Part shown: piece after piece, positions 53,191 through 64,000 of the stretch | Layout: each line of letters starts with the position of its first letter | How positions within the stretch are numbered: position 1 is the first letter of the stretch | Notes under the pieces: generated by a model | Told to the model about the DNA's origin: nothing | Databases searched by the model: none | The model's input: only the letters and a program-made list of their open reading frames with translations | NCBI GenBank assembly: GCA_963565915.1 | Contig: OY751496.1 | Span: 1,054,001 to 1,118,000 of the forward strand | Origin: Entoloma clypeatum | Lineage: Eukaryota; Basidiomycota; Agaricomycetes; Agaricales; Entolomataceae | Length of the DNA stretch: 64,000 nt | Reading direction: 5' to 3' | Program-made: the position numbers and the translations under genes

Positions 53191-53811
53191 GCAAGCTGGA
53201 ACGATGCTGGTAAGTCGGCACCACGAGTGACCATGCCATACAGCCGCCGCCGTTGGTGCTTGCAGTATTTAGACCGCAGAATCTCCCGTCGCGTCGGCGC
53301 CAGGTCAAGTGAATGTCAGTCGAAGTGCAGCCTTGGCAGCTGCCAGAGACGAAGACGCGTGACGGCAAATAGCAGCAGTTGTCGGGGCCGATGTTGTAGC
53401 AGGACGCTTGATTGCCGAGGGAAAATCACGGAGGGTGAAAAGGGAAAAGACTGGAAAGGTTGACCTCTTCCTACCGCAGCGGGATCTCTTCTGAGTCTTC
53501 TTTCTCGCAGTTTGAACAAGGAGTCCATTAGCGCGGACTAATGACAGCACTTCCGAGTCGGGGCGATCCTGGTTCTATTGACGCAAATACCCTGCTCTTG
53601 GACCCTCGCCCGTTCGAGCCCGAGCATGTACCATTGGCTGTGATAAGCATAGCCCAACTTGAACCACGTGCTCATAAATTTTATGACGTTTGGCATGCCT
53701 TTCTCCGAATGATAAGTACTACAGGGTTCGTCCCATTTTCCTCATCACCACATAAAATTTCTTTCTTTTCCCCCCAACGATGCTCAGCCGGAAAGGTCGG
53801 TCGCGTCTATC
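53191..53811. other. possible divergent promoter region; starts unresolved
   Basis: Two start-like frames run apart (minus from 53550 or 53528; plus from 53541), but neither could be joined with confidence to the genes on either side. The NADH dehydrogenase start codon probably lies here behind an unplaced intron. Confidence 0.35.
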
Positions 53812-56418
53812 TTGAACGACTCGCTGACTTACCACCGTCGACTTGTTATTTCCCACTCAGCTCCTCGGCTCTTCACTTCATTGGCCCAGCCCAGATCACC
53901 GTCTTTGATTGGTTCCTCACGGTCCAACCACATTCCACTCGTTACAAGGGTGCTCTCGACCGCGGCACTAACTGCTGAACAGAACCCTGTACGTCTTCCT
54001 TTCTTCACTTTCATCTTGCCTATCAACCCCACCGCCCGCAACAGATACCCTCACCTCGTTCTTCCACATCATCGAAATGGAGAAGCTTCCTCCAAATTTT
54101 GGGCCGAACCACCTTAGCCACAATACTTGTCAGCGGCGGAACCTTCTATTACATCTCTCAACGCGAACGGCATCCGGGTTTTCAACTTCCATTTGACGAT
54201 ACAAAAAAAACAGTCGTGGTTCTGGGAAGCGGCTGGGGTACAACAAGTCTGCTAAAGACGCTAGACACAACGGAGTATAACGTTGTAAGTCTTGTCTTCA
54301 TATCCCTCACGACATGCCCTCATAAATTCCTTCAAAGGTTGTCATCAGTCCCAAAAACTTCTTCCTCTTCACGCCCTTGCTACCCAGTGTCGCCGTAGGC
54401 ACCCTCAGCCCCCGTTCCATTATCCAGCCAACTCGCTACATAACTCGTCACAAGCCACGAGGCATCAAAGTCATTGAAGCGGAGGCACATGAAATTGATG
54501 CGAGTCACCACAATCCATCTTTCCGTCGGACATCCCTTGAACCCCATTTTCCATTTCCAGCCCGCTAACAAGACCGTCACCTTCACGGGTATGTTTTATC
54601 GCTTTCCAACACGTCTACATGTGATACTATTTCCATCTGTTCCGTCTAGACACCTCGCCCGTGAAGGGTACCGTGACCTCGACAAGTATTCCGTATGATT
54701 ATCTGGTGATGGGAGTTGGAGCGGAGGTACAGACTTTCGGAATTCCGGGCGTCCAGGAGCACGCATGTTTCATGAAGGAACTGAACGATGCGGAACGCGT
54801 AAGCCTCTTTTTCATTATCATGATGCAAAACTGAATATTACCTCAGATGCAAAGACATTTCATGGATTGTCAGTTAATCCCACAGAAACCTCAACTTGAA
54901 TTTACCATTTTATTTTGCGACAATAGGTGTGGAATCTGCTGCGTTCCCTGGCCAATCAGAGGAAGAGGCCGAACGGCTACTTCATACAGTATGATGCTGC
55001 CCTCTATTGTGATATCATAATTAACATATCCGTATACAGGTTGTCGTCGGTGGCGGACCCACTGGTATTGAGCTGAGGTCGGTTCACCTTCATTTTGTCC
55101 ACCCCCTTTAACTCAATAGTCTATTTCTTAGTGGGGAGCTTCACGACTTCCTGGAGGTTTGTCGCACGCCCGCATTGACCGCGACAAAGTCACTTACTTA
55201 CGCTCATTCCTAGGATGATCTGAAGTCATGGTACCCGGAGCTTGCGTCGAAAGTTCGCATCACGCTTGTCGAAGCTCTCCCCTCCGTCCTGCCGATGTTC
55301 AGCAAACAATTGATCGAGTATACGGAGTCGACTTTCAAGGAGAGTAAAATCGACATCATGACGAAGACGATGGTCAAAGAGGTGAGCCGCCTCTTCCCAT
55401 ATAATTCCCTTACATTTATGCGTATCGCGGACAGGTTAAAGAGAAGAGCGTTGTTCTCCAGCTGCCAGATAAAACAATCAAGGAGATTCCCTGTGGAACG
55501 GTTGTTTGGGCCGCTGTAAGTCCACCCGTCCAATAACAAGAAACGTTCTATTCAACACATTCTTTCCTTCGCTTAGGGTAACAAATCCCGCAAGATCTCG
55601 CAAGACTTGATGGCGAAACTACCCGGGGCACAAAAGAACAAACGGGGAATTACCGTCGATGGTACGTCCACAATCCGTATCAAAAACTCAGCCTTATCTG
55701 ATCGCACCGAAAACCCAGACTACCTCCGCATGGCCGGCACAGACGGCTCGATCTTCGCCATTGGGGACTGCACCGCCACGTCCTACGCCCCCACGGCACA
55801 AGTCGCCTCCCAGCAAGGGGCCTACATTGCGCGCATGTTGGCGCAGATGGCAAAGAAGGACAACGTGGAATATCAGTTGGTTCAGCTTGAGAAGAGGGCA
55901 GCTACCGTATCTGATGAGGAGGAGAGGAAGACGCTGCAGGCGGAGAGAGATGCGGTCGAGAGGCAGCTGGGGAAGGTGAAGCTGAGGCCGTTCCATTATT
56001 CGCATCAGGGATCGTTGGCGTGCGTTGTCCTTCATGTATACATGTTCCTTGGGTTTTTGTTGACGGGCTTTTGCACATGCAGGTATATCGGGTCTGACAA
56101 GGCTATTGCGGATCTACCGTTTTTGAATGGGAATGTGCGTTTCGCTCACTTCTTGCGGTTTCCATTCGATCCTGATGGAGTTTTTTTTTCTTCTTTTTTT
56201 TTTTGTAAGATTGCAAGTGGAGGCGTGGCGACGTACCTGTTCTGGCGGAGCGCGTATCTCAGCACCCTGTTTTCGCTCCGCAACCGGACATTGGTCGCGA
56301 CTGATTGGCTCAAGGTCAAGCTCTTCGGACGGTATGGGAGTTTTTCAATCTCGCTTGGATGATGCTGATCTTTCTTTGTTTTTGCGTGGTATTCTCTAGT
56401 GATGTGAGCCGAGAGTGA
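53812..56418 (+). CDS. NDE1: alternative (rotenone-insensitive) NADH dehydrogenase
   Basis: Sixteen exons, all in frame: 53812-53988 (5' end open, no ATG assigned), 54045-54284, 54338-54499, 54561-54588, 54650-54798, 54847-54868, 54927-54988, 55040-55077, 55132-55156, 55214-55381, 55435-55515, 55577-55661, 55719-56019, 56083-56134, 56210-56331, 56400-56418; 577 codons. Ser/Arg-rich mitochondrial presequence, then FAD-binding VVVLGSGWGTTSLLK, PYDYLVMGVGAEVQTFGIPG, NADH-binding VVVGGGPTGIELSGELHDFL, WAAGNKSRK and the second FAD motif IFAIGDCTAT. It oxidises NADH at the inner mitochondrial membrane and passes electrons to ubiquinone without pumping. A charged helical insert (EEERKTLQAERDAVERQLGK) precedes the C-terminal membrane-binding end. 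External versus internal facing cannot be told. Confidence 0.92.
54500..54560 (+). other. GC-AG intron in the NADH dehydrogenase gene
   Basis: The donor GCGAGT follows ATTGAT and the acceptor is TTTCCAG. It joins AHEID to PANKTVTFT, the conserved frame. The alternative GT two codons later breaks the frame. Confidence 0.7.
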
Positions 56419-56800
56419 GACTGGGCCTTTGCGAATTACGCTCTGCGTGATTTGGCCATGGTGCCGTCCCTTTTTTCTACCCCCGTCTTTATATTGTAAT
56501 GATAACCTAAACGACATAGATACATAGACTTTAGATTTTCCTTTCCAGCAAGCATAGCGCTGCATTTCAGTCCTTTATTGGTGTAAAATACTACTTACTA
56601 TGGAGGGGGACACACCAAGCAATCGTGGTACCTCGAAATTTTTTATCTGTCTGGTAAAAATGCTCAGTTTGATGAGAGGATCAAATCTACCAGAGCGAAC
56701 AGTTGGTAAGTTTTTGGATTAGGAGGGAGTCGACTGTACATTGAATTCAAATTGACGCGAAGCGCGTCGAGTCACGTGGCACTGCCCGTTTTCTTTGGCA

Positions 56801-59800
56801 ATGGATTCTTACACACCACAGCCGCGAGCCGGAAGTCGCAAGAAACACCTCGGTCTCTCTGCCAAAGAGTTTACCAAGGTAAAACACCAGTATCACCACA
56901 GAGTGTTCCCCCAATACCTATCGCTATCTAGATCACTGGTACAATCGCATCCGTGCGACGGAACAGACTATCTCAGGATGGCATAGACGATGGTCCAGCG
57001 AGCCGGCGACCTTCTCGCGCCCATGATCAAAGAAGTGCGTAAGGCGTGTAGTCGGAACATAACATCCTGACTTCAGGAAACTTCAGTCCAGAATGAACCA
57101 TCTTTCATCGCGGAGACCTCTTTCGTGCGGGCACCGCTCAACTCACGGGTCACCTCGGTTAGTCTTCCACCGAAGGCCAAGGGAAAGGCAAAGCAGGAGA
57201 CACTTGACCGCGTTCCGTTGGACATCCAGGAAGCACTCATTTTGGAGGACCTTTTGTATGTACTCATGGTGTGTTTCATGCGTTCCTTTTTTTCCTATGA
57301 TTCTCATTTTCATTTGGATATCGAGGGCATTGAAGGAAATTTCGTCACATTCCATCCTGACTATACTCCGGAAGATGATGATCCACTGCAAGGCATAAGA
57401 TTCATTGTGACGCCTTCTCTAGGTGTGGCCATCTAGGATCTATACTTCCCAAGTTGCTAATCCGAAGTTTAGATACATCACTCCGAGATCTTGTCGAACG
57501 CATTCTGCCTCTGGGCATGTATTATACCGCCATATCATTCTTCATTGAACTTCGCAGTCACCTTGACTATGGCCTCGTCAACCATGCCCTCTGCGCTGCC
57601 ATCCGCGACATGCTCAAGGTACGCCTATGACTCCACATCACTACGATCTGCTAACGGCTAAAATATGCAGGACTATCAAACTCTGCTTTCCCAATTGGAA
57701 CACGCTTTTAACACCTCACCCCAATTCTCTCTCCAAAAGCTCTGGTTCTATGTCCACCCGACGGTCCATACCCTATCACTAATATACCAACTGATCATCG
57801 AGCTCGGGACGGCAGACGAATCGGGAGACGATCTGTCATGGTCCTCGTCGTCATCCGATGGTGAAGACGAGGCGCGAAAGGAAGCCCTTGGTCTGGGTGG
57901 CGCCAAGTTGAAAGCGGTCCTCTCCGAAATCAACAAGAACGACGTCGGCGGCGCTGGCAGCGAGATTATTGTCAAAGGCGGGGAGGTCCTCACTATAATC
58001 TACGAGCGGATGCAGAGCATGTCTGGAGATCCGACGGCCGGCACGTTGTATAGCACGCTGTTAAGGGCAGCGGGGAGACCGTATGTGGAGATGTTGAAGG
58101 TGTGGGTGACGACCGGGAAGCTGACAGATCCGTATGAGGAGCTCTTGTTGAAGGAGAGCAAGTTCATCGATCGGGGGATTTTGGAGATGGATTATACGGA
58201 TGAATATTGGGAGGGAAGGTATACGGTGCGTCCTTGTTATTGTTTTTCCGCTTTTTCAGTTAGTTGAGGCTGCGAATCCCAGCTCAGAGATGGGTCGACA
58301 CTGTCATCCAAACGGGCGCAAGCGGGGGTTCCTCCACCCAGAACTGTTGGAGGCCGTCTTCCCGGAGGGGCGTGTGTACCTCCGCTCCTGGAAGGATGGA
58401 AACACAAGATCCTTCTTGCGGGCAAATATCTCAATGTCATCAGGGAGTGTGGGATCGAGGTCCGGCCTTCAACTTCAACAAAGTCGGACGGGGAGGATCT
58501 CGTGATGGACGATGAAAAGTGAGACAGGGTCGCCTTTGCAGTATACTTCAGGAAGCTGAAGTGTCTCGCGTCGCAGGTTTTACGCCTTCCTAGAAGACGC
58601 GTATTCCTATGCTAATCGGACACTCCTCCAGCTTCTCCTCAAGGATCAACAGCTGATACCCCGCCTCCGATCTCTCAAACACTTCTTCTTCCTTTCCCAG
58701 TCCTCGTTCCTCACGCATCTCCTTGACCTATCATCATCGGAGTTGCGCAAATCGGCCAAGTCGGTCCCGCTTCCCAGGTTGCAGAATCTGTTGGATCTTG
58801 CGTTGAATACGGACACCTCAGCTGAGGATCTCTTGTTCCGAGAAGACGTCAAGGTCAAAATGTCGGAAACCGGTTTGTATGCGTTTCTTATGAAGGTCGT
58901 GAGCGTCAGGGGGATTGGCGGGGACGAGAAGGATGAAGGGAGCCAAGAGCCTGCGGAACAGAAGAAGGAGAGGGACAAAGATGACAAGAAGCCAATCCTG
59001 GGTGAGCGCCTCTCAACTTGTTTTTCTCTTCTGTTTAAGCAATGAATTGTTCAAAAAGCCATCGACGCCTTGACCCTGGACTATACCGTGAAGTTCCCTC
59101 TCTCCCTCGTCATCTCCCGCAAGACCATTCTGAGGTACCAGCTCATCTTCCGGTTTCTCCTGCACCTCAAGCATGCAGAACAGTCGCTCTCCGCGATGTG
59201 GATCGACCAAAAGACCACTCCGTGGCGCCGGCCGACGCCCCAATACCCGGAATTTAACCAATGGCGACTGAGGATATGTCTCCTCCGCGCGCGCATGCTG
59301 TCGTTCGTGCAGCAGATCTTGGCCTTCGCGACGTTCGAGGTGTTGGAGCCGAACTGGCGCGCGCTAGAGGCGAAGCTGGAAAAGGTGACGACGGTGGACC
59401 AGCTGTTGAAGGATCATGTGGATTTTTTGGATACGTGCTTGAAAGAGTGCATGTTGACGAGCGCCAAGCTAATCCATGTATGCCCTCTTTGAATGGATTG
59501 AATCGTACTGAATGGGGAGTGAACAGGCTTATTCGCGTCTGATCGTGACGTGTTCGACGTTTGCGCTGTATACGAAAATGTTCACTCAATCGGCGAGTAA
59601 TGCTATTGAGACTATGGAGACCCCCGAAGGCGACCAAGGCATGGCGAAGCGGTTGGATACTTTGCACAAATTTGAGACGAATTTCAATCATTGGTAAGCC
59701 CTGCTGTTTAATTAACCAAAGCGTTTCCTGATTTCCTTTCGTTGCCAAATCCAGGTTTCAGGTAAAGAGATGTATCTGCTCGTTAAAGGTGTTTCTATTG

Positions 59801-59912
59801 ACTTGGCTTGTTGCAGATTCACTTGAATTGCGTGCAATACTACGCATCGAGCGAGAACGTGTCACTCTTACCATTGGTAGTTCGTTTGAGTAGTGTCAAG
59901 GCCATATCGTGA
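56801..59912 (+). CDS. SPC97: gamma-tubulin complex component 2
   Basis: GCP2 family. Exons: 56801-56878; a second exon ending 57032 with uncertain start; 57077-57268, 57326-57422, 57473-57618, 57671-58225, 58283-58518, 58577-59001, 59059-59477, 59527-59693, 59755-59761, 59817-59912. Grip1 part: DIQEALILEDLLYVLM-GIEGNF, LPLGMYYTAISFFIELRSH, LDYGLVNHALCAAIRDMLKD, LQKLWFYVHPTVHTL and AAGRPYVEMLKVWV. Grip2 part: ILLAGKYLNVIRECGIEVRP, LDYTVKFPLSLVISRKTILR, MLSFVQQILAFATFEVLEPN and HVDFLDTCLKECML. These match human GCP2 in order. With GCP3 it nucleates microtubules at the spindle pole body. One exon is only 7 nt (G TTT CAG). Confidence 0.93.
59755..59761 (+). other. 7-nt microexon in the GCP2 gene
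   Basis: CCAG/GTTTCAG/GTAAAG. It completes the Trp codon after FNH and adds Phe-Gln (FNHWFQ then IHLNCVQYY), the expected GCP C-terminal motif. Skipping it would shift the frame. Confidence 0.7.
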
Positions 59913-60994
59913 AGTTCGGTTACTTGACTTGTTATTTATGGAGAAGAATATCTCAGCTCCTGACTTCATAAGTTGGCAGGATTGAGGGGCCTTGCTACTG
60001 TCATGACACAAACTCTGAACGGAACCTTCTATCCCAATCAAGTTGAATCAACAGGTTTCCTTTCTTTCAAAAACCAACATGCTGATGGGCGCGCTGTGCA
60101 AGTTGGTCCTTGTTGGTGTTGGAGGGACAGCTGAGACAGTGGGCAGGGGGACAAACAAATGAATAGACAGAGATGTAGTAAAACGACGAGTACAGGACAG
60201 ATGTACAGTACGAGGCATGGGACTGAATGTCCCGATATGGACTACCGAGATAACAAGAGACCATAGGTCCAACACACCCCCATCAGCGAGGATGTGTAGA
60301 GAGGGACAGAGAGGAAAGAAGAAAGAAAAATAATCACCCCCATAAATAGGGATGTCATGAAATACATAAGAAGCCAAAGAATTGATACACACTGCGGGCA
60401 TTGGCTTCTATATTCCATGAGCATATGCAAAATAAATCTCAAACAAATAAGTGTTTTATTTTGCCATTAATCCAGGGCATAAAAGGGAGAACAAATTCAC
60501 TATGTGATCATCATAAGTTTGGTCATGTGTTCTGGGCTCAAATATCTGGTTTGAACATCTTCTGTTCATGGAATGTATGGCGAAACAAACTAAAAATATA
60601 TTCACAACAGGAAGGGAGCACAAATTGTGAAACAAATAGTGAAACTTTTTTCAAAAATGAGTCAGATGTATATTAGAAAAATTCTTCATGATGTATGCCA
60701 CAGTCAAAGAGGAATCATGTTTGAAATGTGCTCCATAGTGTGTTCCTCCATTTGCAAATACAGTGATCATATTTGAAAATAGATCCTTGATATGCCTTGC
60801 TTTATATTCTATGAGGTAATTTTTGATTTGCGTGGTGATCATACTGGCAAAAAAAAACGTGGGTCATATTTTTATTGGCACCCCAGTTTGCTCCTGGAAC
60901 ATATTGTGAAGTAAACGGTGAGTCAGTTTGCAGAGTCACATGACTTTGGATCACCCACCTAATGCAACTGGAGTCCGCCCCTCATGACTCTCGT
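59913..60994. other. no gene seen; AT-rich spacer
   Basis: 3' flank of GCP2, then AT-rich sequence without a supported frame or RNA gene. Confidence 0.5.
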
Positions 60995-60999
60995 GAAGG

Positions 61000-61375
61000 A
61001 CCTCCACTTGCGCCTAACGGCTGCCTCTCGTGCTTAACAGCCTCCACTTGCACCTAACAGCATCCACTCACCCCTCGTCACCAACAGCCTGCCCTCATGC
61101 CCAATGGCCTCCACTCGCGCCTCATGGCTGCCCCTCATCCCCAACAGCCTCCACTCGCACCCAACGGCCGTCTCTCAACACCAATGGCCTCCCCTCATTC
61201 CCAACAGCCTTTAATCGCACCCCATGGCTGGCCCTCGTGCCCCAAGACCTCCACTCATGTTGGATGACCTCCCTTCGCGCCGAACGGCCTCCTTTCATGC
61301 CCAATGGCTCCCCTCAGCCTCCCCTCGTCACCAACGGCCTGCCCTCGTCCCCCACAGCCTCCCTTCATACCCAAC
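61000..61375 (-). repeat. 20-bp minisatellite array (copy 3, inverted)
   Basis: About 19 degenerate units such as CTCCTTTCATGCCCAATGGC, the reverse complement of the 1250-1764 and 14518-14835 unit. It stops about 10 bp before the Ty3 LTR at 61385. Confidence 0.82.
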
Positions 61376-61384
61376 AGCCATGTC

Positions 61385-61742
61385 TGTTATGCTTAACAAA
61401 CCATTCCAAGGTTTGGGCAGAGTATGCAGGAAGTGGAAAGGCGAAGAGCAATGTGATTGCTAAATCTTAGGAATGTAGCTATGGTACATGAGGTTTGTAT
61501 AGTACTGACTATGAGTGGTAGTGAATGAGTCAGTAACTGTGGAAGGCAGTGCACATGAGTAAGGCGACTGCGGACTGAGTAATACTACTGCGGAGCTGAG
61601 TAAGGCTACTGCGGACTGAGTCATACTGGGAATCTAAGGGAACGAAAGTAGCTATTAGACATAGTGTATTTGTAAGAGGGCGCTGAGCCAGGATGATAAG
61701 TAAAAGAGATGACATGGTCTGCATACCATAGAGTCTGTAACA
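61385..61742 (-). repeat. 3' LTR of a decayed Ty3 element
   Basis: On the plus strand it starts TGTTATGC and ends GTAACA, and it is followed by the complement of a purine tract (AAGGGGGGAACA on the minus strand). It contains a short tandem (GACTGCGGACTGAGTA)-type repeat at about 61560-61630. The partner LTR lies beyond the right edge. Confidence 0.7.
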
Positions 61743-61905
61743 TGTTCCCCCCTTCAAGCTCTGTGTCCTCACAGAGTCATTGTCCCCATCCCTCATTGTT
61801 GCCGGGATCGGACCAGTTTGGACTCTCCTTGAGGCTCCAGTCATATATCAGCTCCTCATTGATGGCAACGGCGAGTTTGAGGCCTTTGATTGCCAGCCGA
61901 ATACG

Positions 61906-62148
61906 TCAATTTTCGATGACGAGGGTGCTGGTGTAATTCCCAAGAATCTGTTTCTCCTCAGGGCTGGGGGCGACGGGGAGGTTGGATAGTGAGTGAAGCC
62001 GGATGTGCATCTGGCGATGAAGGAGGTCGGCAAGGGAAGTTTTGAGGGCATGGATTTGGTCTCTCATGGAGAGTGCTTCATTCATAAGGGCAGCAATGGC
62101 GGGGTTGATGTCAGTGGTGGAGGTGGAGGTAGTGGTGGTGTTGGACAT
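61906..62148 (-). CDS. small ORF downstream of Ty3 pol
   Basis: 80 codons on the minus strand: MSNTTTTSTSTTDINPAIAA, then a helical MNEALSMRDQIHALKTSLAD and IRLHSLSNLPVAPSPEEKQ. It lies after pol and before the 3' LTR of the decayed element. Not recognised. Its intactness beside a ruined pol is notable, but it is short. Confidence 0.4.
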   Translation of the reverse strand: MSNTTTTSTSTTDINPAIAALMNEALSMRDQIHALKTSLADLLHRQMHIRLHSLSNLPVAPSPEEKQILGNYTSTLVIEN

Positions 62149-62289
62149 GGCAGCAAGGATGGTTGAAAGATAGAAGAAGAATGGGGAGGCTATATTGGGC
62201 AGGGGAGTAGACTAGAGCTGGGAACTTGGTGTGTGTTTGACTGATGAGGTTGGTACTGTCATGGATTTCGAAAGTTGCCTTTTATTGTG

Positions 62290-63553
62290 GGCATGACGGG
62301 TTCTGTCAATGGAAATCACGGATCAAATCTTGAGCATTCTGAACATTAGCTTGAGGTTCCCATGTGTTCTCTTCTGGGCCATATCCTTCCCATTGGATGA
62401 GGTACTGGATATTTCCATGGAACTTTTGAGAGTCTAGGATTGTAGACACATGGTACTCTTCTCATCCTTCGATGATGATCAGATCAGGGGCTGGTTTCTT
62501 TTTCTGGATGGCATACTTCGGAGTTTCATATGGTGACAACAGGGTCTCGTTGAACACAGGGTGAATCATCTTTCAAGTCTGCGGAAGATCAAGAAGGTAC
62601 ACGCTGGCTCCTTTCTTCTCTAGGACTTTGAATGGTCCATGTCAGAGTGCATCAAGTTTCTTTGAGGGGCAATTGGTCCTGATGTTAGTCCCTTCTAGCC
62701 ACACCTTGTCTCCAATGCGGTAGTCCTGAGATGGACTTCGTCATGTGTCAACTGTCTTCTTCATCTGATCCTGCGCTTGTTTCAGCACTGCATTGGCTTC
62801 TTCTCATGCCTGTTTGAGTTTTTTCAAGAAGTTGTTGGCAGCCGGATTGGTATCTTCTAACACAAGTTCTCCCTTCCAAGGATGTAAACTGTAGTTGAGG
62901 TAAAATGGGGTGTGCTTCGTCGCCTGATGTTCTTTGTCATTGTACTGGAACTCTGCGATTGCAATCCACTCAGCCCAATCATCCTGTAGATGGTTGACAA
63001 AGTTCCGTAAGAATGCCTCCGTTTCCTGATGTGATCGCTCGGCCTGTCCATTGGTCTGTGGGTGGTATGCGGAGGACAGATTCTTCTTGATCCATAGCAT
63101 GCGGCAGAGTATCTCCATGAACTTTGCGGCGAACTGCGGTCCCCTATCACTGATGATCTTCTTGGGGATCCAATGAAGCTTCCATATCTGATCCCAATAG
63201 ATCTTGGCTAATCCTTCAGCCAATAATTCCACGGTTGTCGGAATGAGGTGAAGCATCTTCGAATGTCTATCCGTGATGACCAGAATTGCATTTTTTCCAT
63301 CAGATTCTGGTATCGGTCCCACGACATCGATTCCTATGTCTTTCCATGGGTGACTTGGTGCTGCATGGGGATGTAGCAGAGCATGTCGCTTTTGTCGGTT
63401 GATCTTGGTGTGTTGACAAGTGTCGCAACCTTTCACATATTTTTTCACATCATGCAGGATGGTAGGCCACCAGTAGGTGCGAGTGAGGAGTTCATGTGTT
63501 CGGTACTGTCCTGGATGTCCAGCCACTGGTGCATCGTGTGACTCGAACATCAA
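62290..63553 (-). pseudogene. decayed Ty3 integrase and chromodomain
   Basis: The minus strand frame 63553-62804 encodes integrase: GHPGQYRTHELLTRTYWWPT, CDTCQHTKIN, DIGIDVVGP, IISDRGPQF and HPQTNGQAERSHQE, with all three acidic residues present. Downstream, frames with several TGA stops read KVWLEGTNIRT, HGPFKVLEK and a chromodomain-like YLIQWEGYGPEENTWEP. Expected Arg positions are often TGA (for example before HGPF), consistent with CGA to TGA decay. Confidence 0.8.
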
Positions 63554-64000
63554 TTCTTGTCATAATTGTGGATCTGAAGGGACATAGACTCGTTCTCCTT
63601 AGTGTTTAAAGGTCCGGCTTTTCCGTTTTTGTGAATATCTCAACAACTACTGGATGGAATTTCATTATCCAAGAGATGACCCCCATTTATTTTAGCTGCC
63701 ACTTGCTTTTATGACATGTTGAAATACCTCAACAATGGCTGGGCAGAATCTTTTCATCCAAGAGAAGACCCCCCGGTTTTCTAAGTCCTCCATCTGCCCA
63801 AATATTTCGGTAATTTTAGTGATTTATCTGGATTTCTGAAGCCATTTTTTAAAAAGGATAAACCGCAAAAAACCAAGAACTGGACCAGACTTTTAAACAC
63901 TAGTTCTCCTGCATAGGTGATCCCATTCTCCAGCTGATACCAATGAGGATTCTTTTTTAGGCCCTGCGCTACTTCTGTCTCCATGCGGTTCAAAGCCTTG
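63554..64000 (-). pseudogene. decayed Ty3 pol upstream of integrase, split by a MITE
   Basis: The minus strand from 64000 reads MNRMETEVAQGLKKNPHWYQ and ITYAGE up to the MITE at 63902. After the MITE (63599 leftward) it continues RVYVPSDPQL, a TGA, and the integrase start. This is the linker before the Ty3 integrase. It runs off the window. Confidence 0.7.
63600..63902. mobile_element. hAT-like MITE with perfect 8-bp duplication
   Basis: 303 bp. The left end is TAGTGTTTAAAGGTCCGGC and the right end is GGACCAGACTTTTAAACACTA. GTTCTCCT lies on both sides (63592-63599 and 63903-63910). The interior has two copies of CAACTACTGG/CAACAATGGC-like and CAAGAGATGACCCCC-type words. Ends and duplication length match the 1017-3685 element. 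Confidence 0.85.

Noticed and set aside
1..64000. CRISPR arrays, bacterial operons, rRNA genes or intact tRNA genes
   Set aside because: None seen. The intron structure and protein content are fungal; the only tRNA-like sequence (5285-5365) lacks a paired acceptor stem.

Overview
The window looks like a chromosome segment of a filamentous basidiomycete, probably an Agaricomycete. The host genes have many short exons separated by introns of about 45-75 bp, several of them encode typical fungal proteins (NAM9-type mitoribosomal protein, alternative NADH dehydrogenase, ferric reductase, gamma-tubulin complex subunit), and the intergenic DNA is packed with LTR retrotransposons and TIR elements.

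Layout. 1-15000 is a transposon graveyard. A Ty3 gag relic (minus strand) is split by a 2.7 kb hAT-like element (1017-3685, 8-bp target duplication). An old Copia element (minus strand) is split by a young full-length Copia element (6306-12055) with identical LTRs and a 5-bp duplication. 15000-25000 is a gene island: a MITE-disrupted gene (to 15677), a spliced coiled-coil gene (15696-17791, minus), a four-helix membrane protein (19279-20101), mitoribosomal uS4m/NAM9 (20180-21418), a small-subunit serine palmitoyltransferase-like gene (21529-21942) and a ferric reductase (22799-24912, minus). 25900-28900 holds a 688-bp near-perfect foldback element and other repeats.

28969-49998 is one large Ty3-type LTR element in minus orientation (1281-bp LTRs, target duplication GCGG). 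Its gag, protease, RT, RNase H and integrase run right to left. Between integrase and the 3' LTR it carries two multi-exon genes on the opposite strand. The first encodes a 455-aa protein with a six-cysteine, Zn2Cys6-like motif. The whole element, but nothing inserted into it, is strongly enriched in the palindrome TCGCGA. A second Ty3 element, a chromovirus (35250-42236, target duplication CCTGT), has jumped into its integrase. That inner element looks self-primed in the Tf1 manner and carries an intact extra ORF with a cysteine cluster after pol.

50000-64000 returns to host genes: a small kinase-like gene (51955-52691, minus), a 16-exon alternative NADH dehydrogenase (to 56418) and a GCP2/Spc97 gamma-tubulin complex gene (56801-59912) with a 7-nt microexon. 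A decayed Ty3 element (61385 to the window end, minus) follows; it contains a 303-bp hAT-like MITE with a perfect 8-bp duplication.

Nearly all LTR differences, several in-frame stops and the integrase catalytic change are CpG transitions, so these elements appear to be decaying by cytosine-methylation-linked deamination. The best candidate for an undescribed system is the outer Ty3 element: antisense spliced accessory genes plus a dispersed element-specific palindrome, which could be a self-recognition or anti-silencing module (inference).
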